From NCBI GenBank assembly GCA_947624015.1, contig CANQIA010000007.1, forward strand, positions 1 to 64,000: 64,000 nucleotides of DNA, given 5' to 3'. A model generated the notes under the pieces. That model did not search any database, was not told the DNA's origin, and saw only the letters and a list, made by a program, of their open reading frames with translations. Position 1 is the first letter of the stretch. Each line of letters opens with the position of its first letter. This DNA comes from an uncultured Clostridia bacterium. Lineage in GTDB: Bacteria; Bacillota; Clostridia; Lachnospirales; CAG-274. Shown here piece after piece: positions 27,146-34,690 of the stretch. A program made the position numbers and the translations under genes.

Positions 27146-27816
27146 AATATATTTTATCCCCGTCACTGCTTTCAGCCGACTTTACAAGGCTTGAAAGAGA
27201 TATAAGATTATGTGAGAACAACAATGTACCCTATCTTCATGTAGATGTTATGGACGGTCATTTCGTACCCAATATATCCATAGGCGTGCCTGTTGTAAAG
27301 AGTATAAGACAGTGTACGGAGCTTGTGCTTGACGTACACCTTATGATAAGCCAGCCCGAAAGGTATATAGACGCTTTTGCCGAGGCAGGCTCCGATATCA
27401 TAAACATACATTATGAGGCTGAAGGGGATAAAAAAGCTCTCCTTAAGAAAATAAGGGAAATGGGCAGATCTCCCGCCTTGACCATAAAGCCCAATACTTC
27501 CTACAAGGAGGTACTGGAGCTTGCGGACTATGTGGATATGTTCCTGGTAATGAGTGTGGAGCCGGGCTTCGGAGGTCAGAGCTTTATTGAAAAGACTCTT
27601 AAAAATGCGGAAGGTCTTGCAAGGTTCAGAGAAAAGCATGGTCTGGATTATGATATAGAAATGGACGGGGGCATAAGCGCATCTAATGTGGCAAAGCCCC
27701 TTGACGCAGGCGTAAACGTAGTCGTGGCAGGCTCCGCCATATTCGGAGCCGAAAGCCCCGAAAGGGAAATAACCAGATTCAACGAGATATTGAGCAGATA
27801 CGAGGCAATGATATGA
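27142..27816 (+). CDS. rpe: Ribulose-phosphate 3-epimerase
   Basis: TIM-barrel metalloenzyme of the pentose phosphate pathway interconverting ribulose-5-P and xylulose-5-P. 224 residues; SPSLLSADF, HVDVMDGHFVPN (metal His/Asp), DVHLMI, HYEAEGD, MSVEPGFGGQ and EMDGGI are all present. ATGA overlap with rsgA upstream and with thiN downstream. Confidence 0.97.
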   Translation: MKYILSPSLLSADFTRLERDIRLCENNNVPYLHVDVMDGHFVPNISIGVPVVKSIRQCTELVLDVHLMISQPERYIDAFAEAGSDIINIHYEAEGDKKALLKKIREMGRSPALTIKPNTSYKEVLELADYVDMFLVMSVEPGFGGQSFIEKTLKNAEGLARFREKHGLDYDIEMDGGISASNVAKPLDAGVNVVVAGSAIFGAESPEREITRFNEILSRYEAMI

Positions 27817-28445
27817 GAACTATAATAATAGGCAACGGAGATATTAACAATTACGATATTGTGAGAGAGTATTTTGACGGAGCGTACATTATAGCCTGTG
27901 ACGGCGGTCTGCGTCATTGCAGAGCTATGATGATAACGCCCAATGTAATGGTGGGAGATTTTGACTCTGCCAACAAGGGGGATATTTCCTTTTACGAAGA
28001 GCTGGGAGTGCTTAAGGTGGACTTTCCAAGGAAAAAGGATATGACCGATATGGAAATAGCCATTGAAAAGGCTCTTGAGAAAAGCTCCGATGAGATATAC
28101 ATCGTAGGCGGTCTTGGAACACGCTTTGACCATAGCCTTGCCAATGTACACATACTTATAAAGCCTATAAGAAAGGGCGTAAGGACATATCTCCTTGATG
28201 AACACAATATCATAACTCTTGTGGAGGATTCCATAGAGATAATAGGAGGGATAGGACAGACTGTTTCCCTTATCCCCCTTACCACCGAGGTAACAGGTAT
28301 CGAAACCAGAAATATGGAATATCCTCTCTATAACAGAACGCTTACCGTAGGCACTTCCCTTGGCATAAGCAATGTTATGACAAAGGAAGAGGCGTTTATT
28401 TCGGTGAAGGAAGGTATTCTTATCGTAATAATGTCAAAGGAATGA
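27813..28445 (+). CDS. thiN: Thiamine pyrophosphokinase
   Basis: Transfers pyrophosphate from ATP to thiamine. 210 residues with the family motifs CDGGLRHC, MVGDFDS, KDMTDMEIAIEKAL, GGLGTRFDHSLANVHIL and the C-terminal GTSLGISNVM. Position after rsgA-rpe is the usual one in Firmicutes. No TPP riboswitch is seen. Confidence 0.95.
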   Translation: MRTIIIGNGDINNYDIVREYFDGAYIIACDGGLRHCRAMMITPNVMVGDFDSANKGDISFYEELGVLKVDFPRKKDMTDMEIAIEKALEKSSDEIYIVGGLGTRFDHSLANVHILIKPIRKGVRTYLLDEHNIITLVEDSIEIIGGIGQTVSLIPLTTEVTGIETRNMEYPLYNRTLTVGTSLGISNVMTKEEAFISVKEGILIVIMSKE

Positions 28446-28450
28446 TACTT

Positions 28451-29263
28451 ATGAAGAAAATTACGGCATTGCTCGTTCTTATGCTTTTTGTTATAGGCGC
28501 TTGCTGTGTAAGCGCAGGCGCGGACGCATACAGAATTACCGTAAACAAGTCCACCAACTGTGTGACCGTTTACAAAGCCGACGAAAATGGGGAGTACAAG
28601 CCCTTTAAAGCTATGATATGCTCTGTGGGGAAAAATGATTCCACTCCCTCGGGCAGCTTCAAAACACAGGCAAAATATGTTTGGAGAGAGCTTTTCGGCA
28701 ATGTTTACGGACAATATGCCACAAGGATAAACGGACACATACTCTTTCATTCTGTCTATTACAATAGGACAAGCCCGGATACCCTTGAAACATCAGGCTA
28801 TAATCAGCTCGGTACGGCTGCGTCTATGGGATGCGTAAGGCTTACGGCAGCCGATGCCAAATGGATATATGACAACTGTCCCTTGGGTACCCGGGTGGAT
28901 ATAATAAACGAGGGTAAGGATCCCCTTGAAAGACCAAATGCCATAAAGCTGGGCAAAAACGCTACATATCCGAGCTGGGATCCTACCGATCCGTCTCCCG
29001 ACAATCCATGGAAAAACGAGGGCGTCAAGTTCCACTATATAGCCCTTCACAAAAAGGTAAAGGCAGAGGGACTTACCTCCGAAAAGCTTGCCGAGGTAAT
29101 AAGATCCGGTATAGTTGCCTTTGATACTGCAAATAATATTATACATTTTGACCTTGCCTATGATATTTCGCCCGAAAAAAAGGGGAAATATGATGTAAAG
29201 TATTTTGCAACGGACGTACTGGGAAATTACGGAGAGATAAACGGCACCGTGGTCATAGAGTGA
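28451..29263 (+). CDS. Secreted L,D-transpeptidase (YkuD domain)
   Basis: 270 residues from ATG 28451 (AAAGGA upstream). Signal peptide residues 1-~25 (KKITALLVLMLFVIGACC). The YkuD domain begins with YRITVNKSTNCVTVYK; the catalytic motif is HSVYY then SMGCVRL with nucleophile C128. Such enzymes form 3-3 peptidoglycan crosslinks or attach proteins. The C-terminal part (from ~170) is an extra domain ending VKYFATDVLGNYGEINGTVVIE, Ig-like in pattern. Overlaps the thiN end region, so it belongs to the kinase operon, linking wall signalling with wall crosslinking. Confidence 0.9.
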   Translation: MKKITALLVLMLFVIGACCVSAGADAYRITVNKSTNCVTVYKADENGEYKPFKAMICSVGKNDSTPSGSFKTQAKYVWRELFGNVYGQYATRINGHILFHSVYYNRTSPDTLETSGYNQLGTAASMGCVRLTAADAKWIYDNCPLGTRVDIINEGKDPLERPNAIKLGKNATYPSWDPTDPSPDNPWKNEGVKFHYIALHKKVKAEGLTSEKLAEVIRSGIVAFDTANNIIHFDLAYDISPEKKGKYDVKYFATDVLGNYGEINGTVVIE

Positions 29264-29380
29264 TGGAAAATCACATTTGAGATAGACCATGAGCATGGTT
29301 CAATTTGTCATATTTTTCGGCAGTCGGCGGATCAAAAGGCTGTAATTTGTTTATACGATAAAATTAAATATATAACCATA

Positions 29381-29422
29381 AATAAGGAAGCGTTTTATAA
29401 TCAAGTATGGCGCTTCCTTATT
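29381..29422 (+). terminator. Terminator-like hairpin after the kinase operon
   Basis: Perfect 12-bp stem AATAAGGAAGCG/CGCTTCCTTATT with an 18-nt loop. No long T-run follows, so function as terminator is probable but not certain. Confidence 0.6.
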
Positions 29423-29566
29423 CATTGCGTAAAACCTAGGGAATACGGGCAGATTTTTTGCTCTGATACGGGGTCGGATATGTTATGGCGCTTGTCTGTA
29501 ATATATGAAATATAAATGAAGTATTTTTATACAAAACGTCAAAAGATTATTTGTTTTGTTTGCATA

Positions 29567-29583
29567 TTGTATTTAAAATACAA
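29567..29583 (+). promoter_or_regulatory. Palindromic operator candidate before the pectate lyase
   Basis: TTGTATTT-A-AAATACAA, 8-bp arms. Its centre is about 39 bp before the inferred transcription start, i.e. where the -35 hexamer should be and is missing, the usual place for an activator site. Confidence 0.45.
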
Positions 29584-29601
29584 AAGTTGTATCATTAAGC
29601 T

Positions 29602-29607
29602 TATAAT
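29602..29607 (+). promoter_or_regulatory. -10 element of the pectate lyase promoter
   Basis: Consensus TATAAT. No -35 hexamer is found 16-18 bp upstream; the palindrome 29567-29583 occupies that place. A start near 29614 would leave the ATG at 29616 without a leader, which supports the ATG at 29658. Confidence 0.6.
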
Positions 29608-29657
29608 GGAAAAGAATGAAGTTTGGCTTTTTCAAAAAAAATAAGGAGGAAAAAAGA

Positions 29658-32600
29658 ATGAAGTTTTTCAGAAAGGCTTTATCGGCTATCCTTGCGGCGT
29701 CATTGTTGCTGGGTTCCATATCCGTTGATACGATAATGGTCTCTGCGGCAACGCCAAGCAGAGCGGGAGGCTGGTATGAATCTATCTATGCAGAGTGGAA
29801 GGATGCAGATCCGGACAATGCAACAGTTGAGTATAAGCTCAGTACAGACAGCGCTTATACTGCCCTTAAGGGCAACGATGCGGAATATCTTATAAGAGAG
29901 GCGGCTTCAAAGGGTTACGGTCGTGTTGATATACCCGGACTTAAGGAAGGTACATATGACCTGAGGATAACTGCCTCCGATAAGAATGTTTATGAAAGAA
30001 AGAATATAAGCGTTATTGCATTTGACCGTTCGGGTTATGCTCACTGGACACCTGCCGGTCCGGAGACCTATAACGACATAGGCGGCTATAATAACGACGG
30101 TACGCCAAAGTCCAACGCTATCGTAGTTTATGTAACAGATGAAAATAAGGATACGGTAGCTATACCGGGATATGAAGATCATCCCGACATCAGTTACAAA
30201 AATAAAGACGGCGCCACATGGACAAGAGGCACAAAGGGTATAGGCAATATACTTAACAATAACTATACATTTATAAAAGAGGTTACCGATGCGCATCCTC
30301 TTATCATAAGATTTATAGGCAAGGTAACGCTTCCCAAGAATCTTACTCCCTATAATATGAAGGATGTTGCTTTAGGCGGCTCCAAGGGCGACAACGGAAA
30401 TCTTGCCATTACAAAGTACGGCAAGAACATTACACTGGAGGGTATAGGCGACGACGCCGAGATAAACGGCTGGGGCTTTACCTTCTCCCAGACTTCAACC
30501 TGCCCTGCCGACTCAGGCAAGAACTTTGAGGTAAGAAATCTTACCTTTAGAAACTATACGGAAGACGCCTTAGGCTTCCAGGGCGACGACGCCATTTCAT
30601 ATCCTATTGAGAGAATATGGGTACATAACAATGTATTCTATCCGGGCTACTGCGCTAATCCTACAGAGGGCGATAAGAGCGAAGGCGACGGCTCTTGTGA
30701 TTTCAAGAGAGGTCAGTACTATACAATGAGCTACAATCATTATATAAAATGCCATAAGACAAATCTTTTAGGCGCAGGCGACGGCGATGACCAGTTCTTT
30801 ATGACTCTTCATCATAACTGGTATCAGAATGTTGGGGCAAGACAGCCTCTTGGCGCAGGCGGAAATGTGCATATTTACAACACATATTTCCAGGATGAAA
30901 TGCCAAACGGCGCAAACAAGCACAGCACAAGCACGGTAATAGACCTTAGAGGAAATGCGTCAGTGCTTGCGGAAAATAATTGTTTCGAGGCTTGTAAAAA
31001 CTGCTATTCATTAAGAGATCCCGCTTCAACGCTTAAGAGCTTCGGTAATATTTATAAGTCTATAACAGTAGGCGGCAAGCAGGTAGACTGTGAGATACAG
31101 AATCCAAAGAGGTGGGAAGGCAAGTTTACGGAAGTAAAGAACAGAAACGATAAGGGACTTCCGTCCAATGGTCTTTTGATGCCCGACGGTGGCTCAATAG
31201 CAGATTGGGATATTAATTCAAAGTATTTCTACTGCGATCCTGCCGGCAATTCTATAGTTGAGCAGATGGAAGAAGCCGAACAAGTACCGAATATAGTCAA
31301 GGATTATGCAGGTACTTTACACGAGCTGCCTCAGACGGAGTTCGGCTTTGTTGAAATAACCGTTACAGACAATAACAATAACCCTGTAAACGATGCTTCC
31401 GTTACGGCAAGCGGTCTCAGCTTTACAAATCAGGGCAGCGGCGTATACAGAGCAAAGGCGTCTCTTTACTCAGAATATGAAGTAACGGTTTCAAAAGACG
31501 GCTTTGAGAATGTTGTTATAACTACCGGCGCCATTATGAGCAACGGCGATATAAGTAAGGGTTCGGCTGTACTTGTGCCGGATACCGACGGCAAGGCGGC
31601 AGTTAAGCTGGTAAGCCTGTCAGACGGTACTCCTATTGTAGGCGCAAAGGTCACTCTTACAAAGGACAACAGAGTTCTTACGGACAACGGAGACGGTACA
31701 TACGACTCAGGAGAGTATCAGTATGATGTAGGCGAATACAGCGTTACGATTACGGATACAGGCGATTTTATCCCTCCGGAAGGTCCCAAGACAATTCAGA
31801 TAAAGACTACAAACGCTCCTACGGAGATCAAGCTTGAAAGAGCCAAGGGTACGGTAGAGATCACCGTAAAGGCGTCAGAAGGAACAGAGAAGGAACTTGA
31901 TCTGAGTACAGCAGAGGTATATGCAGGCACTGTTAAGCTTGAAAAGACAGGCGCAGATACCTTTGGCGGAACCGTAGAGGTAGGCGTTTTGTTACCTATT
32001 TCGGTAAGAGTTCCCGGCTGGCAGATAGCAAGCATTGTGCCTGCCGAAATAAAGGCTTCCGTAACGGGTAAAGCCACTGCTTTGGTAACATTGCAGGAAG
32101 GCGGAGAGGAATATATATGGGACTATACAAACGGTATAGGCATAGAGGATGAGTTCTTCGTATTCGGAAGCGGCTGGAGCAATTGGGGAGACGCTAAGAA
32201 GAATCCGCTTCCAAATCCCGACGATCCCGAGAGCAGCCTTACCAATGCACGTAAAATGGAGTCAAACAAAGTGATAACCTTTGACGCTCCCGCAAAGGGC
32301 AAGCTCCTTATAGTTATCCACGGAAAGGGCGGCACTCCTACAATAAAGCTTACAAATCCCGACGGCACTGTTCAGAAGGGCATAAATGTTCCTTCCAACG
32401 GCGGTACCATAGTGCTGGATGTAGAGCAAGGCTTAAATAAGCTTGAAAAGGACAGCAAGGAAAGTGAATTGTATTATCTTAAGTATACGGCAGGCGACTA
32501 TGTAGCGCCTCCTATACCGGGCGGCGGCACTACCGAGGAACAGACCGACGAACAGACTGAGGAACAGACCGAGGAAACAACATATTCTATCCCTGTTGAA

Positions 32601-33995
32601 TTGGGTACTCCCGATACTAACAACGGCAGTTTACCCGACGGTACAGCTACTGTTGAATATCATCCCGATACGGATACATGGTATCTTGCGGATACATCAT
32701 CTTCAGCGGCAGCAGAGCTTATAATTCCGTTTAAGGAGCCTATTACAAAGGGCGAGGTAATAATCACAGGCAAGGTAACTCCTTCCACAAACAACTCAAA
32801 GTGGGGCTTCATAAGAGCGGTAGGTACAGTGAACGGCAATGAAAAACAGGATGTTGCGGCTTTCGCAACAAGTGAAAAGCCGATCAGTGTTTCTCTCAGG
32901 ACCCATACGGGTACGACTGAGGATCCCTATGTTTATACGGTGGCTCAGCCTACAACTGCCGTAGAAGGCGGCACGACCTATGATTATGTGATTTATATCA
33001 ATATGGATACAAAGAAGGCTGTGCTTACAGTAGACGGCAAGACAACAGCTTCTGCCGATATAATAGTTGACGCTTTGACAGGTGTTGGTTCCATTACAGG
33101 CATGAAGGATGTGGAAAGAACCGTTACTCTTACAACTCCTTATGTTGGTATACCTACTGAGGCTCCGGCTCCTTCGGATACTCTCAGCGATGAGTATATG
33201 TGGCCTGTAAATACTAACCTTACAAATGACGATACGGGTATGCTTACCTGGGGCGATACGTTCAGAAGCTCAACGGATGAAAAGGGCGAGGTGCCTTTCG
33301 TTGACGGCGATAAGACATATATGCTTTCAAAGTATATAAAGCCTAATCTTGATCCTAAGGGCGCTGACGGATTCGATCCCGTTACAAGCACAGATAACAA
33401 CAATATTCCCGTATCAGGTGGTTATATTAAGTTTACGCCAAAGGCAAACGGCGTGCTTACACTGGCTTTAAAGACAAACGCAGGAAAAGCCAACTATATT
33501 ACCGATGAAGCAGGTACAATAGTTAAGCATATTGACAATATCAATGGCAACGATTCCGTATATGATATAGTAAGGATCGATGTTAAGAAGGACAAGAGCT
33601 ACAATATATTTGCCTCAAAGTCTAAGATATGTATTTACTATATCGGTTATACAACTGATAAGGATACAGAAGGCTCAACAAGCGAGCCTCCTACTCAGGG
33701 TACAACGGCTCAGCCTCCTGCGCCTGCCGGAGATAACGAGATATACGGCAATGCAGACGATAACGACAATATAGGCATACAGGATGCAGCCGAGCTTTTC
33801 GACTTTGTACTGGGCAACGGTATCGAGCAGACAGGCGGCGGTGTTGTTACACCGGGCAATATAGAAGAATCGGGCTGGATGCACTGGCTTGATGTAAACG
33901 AAGATAAAGTTATAGATTCAGCCGATGTTGCGGAGGTACTCCAGAAAGTACTTGACGGCAGCTATTTGATGCCTGTTGAAAGGGCTAAAAATTAA
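29658..33995 (+). CDS. Secreted multidomain pectate lyase (PL1-type) with dockerin-like C terminus
   Basis: 1445 residues from ATG 29658 (RBS AAGGAGG). Signal peptide 1-~31. Pectate lyase parallel beta-helix at ~80-500: KNITLEGIGDDAEINGWG, RIWVHNNVF, DGSCDFKRG (calcium Asp), TMSYNHYIKCHKTNLLGAGD, LHHNWYQNVGARQPLG (catalytic Arg) and NVHIYNTYF. Then carboxypeptidase-regulatory-like beta domains (~561-618, 644-704, 730-790), a repeated carbohydrate-binding-like domain (~817-947 and ~1175-1330), a Thr/Glu linker (~957-975), a beta-sandwich (~976-1165), a second linker, and two EF-hand-like duplicated segments (~1359-1430; DVNEDKVIDSADVAEVLQKVL) typical of dockerins. Cleaves polygalacturonate outside the cell. 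Confidence 0.9.
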   Translation: MKFFRKALSAILAASLLLGSISVDTIMVSAATPSRAGGWYESIYAEWKDADPDNATVEYKLSTDSAYTALKGNDAEYLIREAASKGYGRVDIPGLKEGTYDLRITASDKNVYERKNISVIAFDRSGYAHWTPAGPETYNDIGGYNNDGTPKSNAIVVYVTDENKDTVAIPGYEDHPDISYKNKDGATWTRGTKGIGNILNNNYTFIKEVTDAHPLIIRFIGKVTLPKNLTPYNMKDVALGGSKGDNGNLAITKYGKNITLEGIGDDAEINGWGFTFSQTSTCPADSGKNFEVRNLTFRNYTEDALGFQGDDAISYPIERIWVHNNVFYPGYCANPTEGDKSEGDGSCDFKRGQYYTMSYNHYIKCHKTNLLGAGDGDDQFFMTLHHNWYQNVGARQPLGAGGNVHIYNTYFQDEMPNGANKHSTSTVIDLRGNASVLAENNCFEACKNCYSLRDPASTLKSFGNIYKSITVGGKQVDCEIQNPKRWEGKFTEVKNRNDKGLPSNGLLMPDGGSIADWDINSKYFYCDPAGNSIVEQMEEAEQVPNIVKDYAGTLHELPQTEFGFVEITVTDNNNNPVNDASVTASGLSFTNQGSGVYRAKASLYSEYEVTVSKDGFENVVITTGAIMSNGDISKGSAVLVPDTDGKAAVKLVSLSDGTPIVGAKVTLTKDNRVLTDNGDGTYDSGEYQYDVGEYSVTITDTGDFIPPEGPKTIQIKTTNAPTEIKLERAKGTVEITVKASEGTEKELDLSTAEVYAGTVKLEKTGADTFGGTVEVGVLLPISVRVPGWQIASIVPAEIKASVTGKATALVTLQEGGEEYIWDYTNGIGIEDEFFVFGSGWSNWGDAKKNPLPNPDDPESSLTNARKMESNKVITFDAPAKGKLLIVIHGKGGTPTIKLTNPDGTVQKGINVPSNGGTIVLDVEQGLNKLEKDSKESELYYLKYTAGDYVAPPIPGGGTTEEQTDEQTEEQTEETTYSIPVELGTPDTNNGSLPDGTATVEYHPDTDTWYLADTSSSAAAELIIPFKEPITKGEVIITGKVTPSTNNSKWGFIRAVGTVNGNEKQDVAAFATSEKPISVSLRTHTGTTEDPYVYTVAQPTTAVEGGTTYDYVIYINMDTKKAVLTVDGKTTASADIIVDALTGVGSITGMKDVERTVTLTTPYVGIPTEAPAPSDTLSDEYMWPVNTNLTNDDTGMLTWGDTFRSSTDEKGEVPFVDGDKTYMLSKYIKPNLDPKGADGFDPVTSTDNNNIPVSGGYIKFTPKANGVLTLALKTNAGKANYITDEAGTIVKHIDNINGNDSVYDIVRIDVKKDKSYNIFASKSKICIYYIGYTTDKDTEGSTSEPPTQGTTAQPPAPAGDNEIYGNADDNDNIGIQDAAELFDFVLGNGIEQTGGGVVTPGNIEESGWMHWLDVNEDKVIDSADVAEVLQKVLDGSYLMPVERAKN

Positions 33996-34015
33996 ATTGC
34001 TGAGTAAATAATAAA

Positions 34016-34054
34016 GGCTGTCGCATTTGTGATACAAATGCGACAGCCTTATTT
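34016..34054 (+). terminator. Terminator of the pectate lyase gene
   Basis: Stem AAGGCTGTCGCATTTGT/ACAAATGCGACAGCCTT with loop GAT, followed by ATTTTATTTAT. Confidence 0.9.
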
Positions 34055-34098
34055 TATTTATGGCTGAATTTTTGTTAATGCGACGATTTTGTGGAAGC

Positions 34099-34147
34099 AC
34101 CTCTCCGTCAGTCCTGCGGACTGACACCTCCCCTCAATAGGGGAGGT
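34099..34147 (-). repeat. Second repeat family (GGGGAG-type), copy 1
   Basis: Reads ACCTCCCC-TATTGA-GGGGAGGT then GTCAGTC-CGCAG-GACTGAC and GGAGAGGT on the minus strand: two adjacent hairpins. Copy 2 at 34601-34677 has the same layout on the plus strand. Similar short intergenic repeats are familiar from many gut Firmicutes genomes (recollection). Confidence 0.7.
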
Positions 34148-34247
34148 TAAAAAGAATAGTGTAGGTTTTGGAAGAAGAATAGCGGGGCTGAGGCGGAAAG
34201 GTAGGCGCAATAATAACACAAGTATTTTTGAAATAGCTATAAGCTAA

Positions 34248-34265
34248 AGCTCCCCTATCAGGGGA
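34248..34265 (+). repeat. 18-nt direct repeat, left flank of element C
   Basis: AGCTCCCCTATCAGGGGA, identical to 34599-34616. The two brackets enclose copy C exactly, as if C had inserted into (or moved with) the GGGGAG-type repeat. Confidence 0.7.
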
Positions 34266-34267
34266 AC

Positions 34268-34598
34268 TCAGACTGTCGAAAAAACAATATTTTGAAAGAA
34301 AATATAGATTTTAAGTAAAGAACAGCTTTCAAAAAAGCGCTAGTCGCATTACTTCGTAATGCTGCTTGCCATGCATCCGGGTCGCAGACTTTAATCCGCA
34401 AGTTTGCAACCGCAAGAGAGTAATGCGGCTTGCTTTGCGAAGCAAAGTTGCTGATTGAGCTTTGCCCGCCTGAGGAAAAAATTTGAGCTTAGAAAGCCAT
34501 AAATTGGCTTTCGTAAAGCTCAATATTTTTATACCCGAATATCTGCAAGAAATGTCGTAAGGCATTTCTTGCAAGCATGTCGATTTATCGACACGCAG
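34268..34598 (-). repeat. Dispersed hairpin element, copy C
   Basis: On the minus strand this repeats copy B module for module: hairpin GCGTGTCGATAAATCGACATGC (34596-34575), GCAAGAAATG/CATTTCTTGC, TGAGCTT...AAGCTCA, the invariant core (34400-34381), GCATTAC/GTAATGC, and the closing TTTTTTCGACAGTCTG. It has about 45 extra bases beside the core, including GCATTACTCTCTTGCGG and TTTGCTTCGCAAAGC (a perfect palindromic hairpin). With the flanking repeats it fills the 695-bp gap between the pectin genes; no protein gene is there. Confidence 0.8.
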
Positions 34599-34600
34599 AG

Positions 34601-34677
34601 CTCCCCTATCAGGGGAGCTGTCAGCCCTTGGCGATAAGTCGTATGAAATTTACTTTGAGTGGGGCTGACTGAGAGGT
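34601..34677 (+). repeat. Second repeat family (GGGGAG-type), copy 2
   Basis: CTCCCC-TATCA-GGGGAG, then CTGTCAGCCC ... GGGGCTGAC and TGAGAGGT. Same two-hairpin layout as 34099-34147 in opposite orientation, with a longer second loop. Confidence 0.7.
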
Positions 34678-34690
34678 AAAAAGCAGATTT

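Larger units (their letters stand above)
29264..29657. other. Intergenic region before the pectate lyase
   Basis: No reading frame of note in 29264-29615. It contains a terminator hairpin at 29381-29422, an operator-like palindrome at 29567-29583 and the pectate lyase promoter. The stretch 29423-29560 shows nothing I can name. Confidence 0.7.

Noticed and set aside
28250-28450. Thiamine riboswitch near thiN
   Set aside because: thiN is overlapped by rpe and internal to an operon; no leader space and no THI-box sequence.
29616-29657. Upstream ATG as the pectate lyase start
   Set aside because: It coincides with the inferred transcription start, has no RBS, and would put a charged 14-residue tail before a normal signal peptide; ATG 29658 has AAGGAGG.
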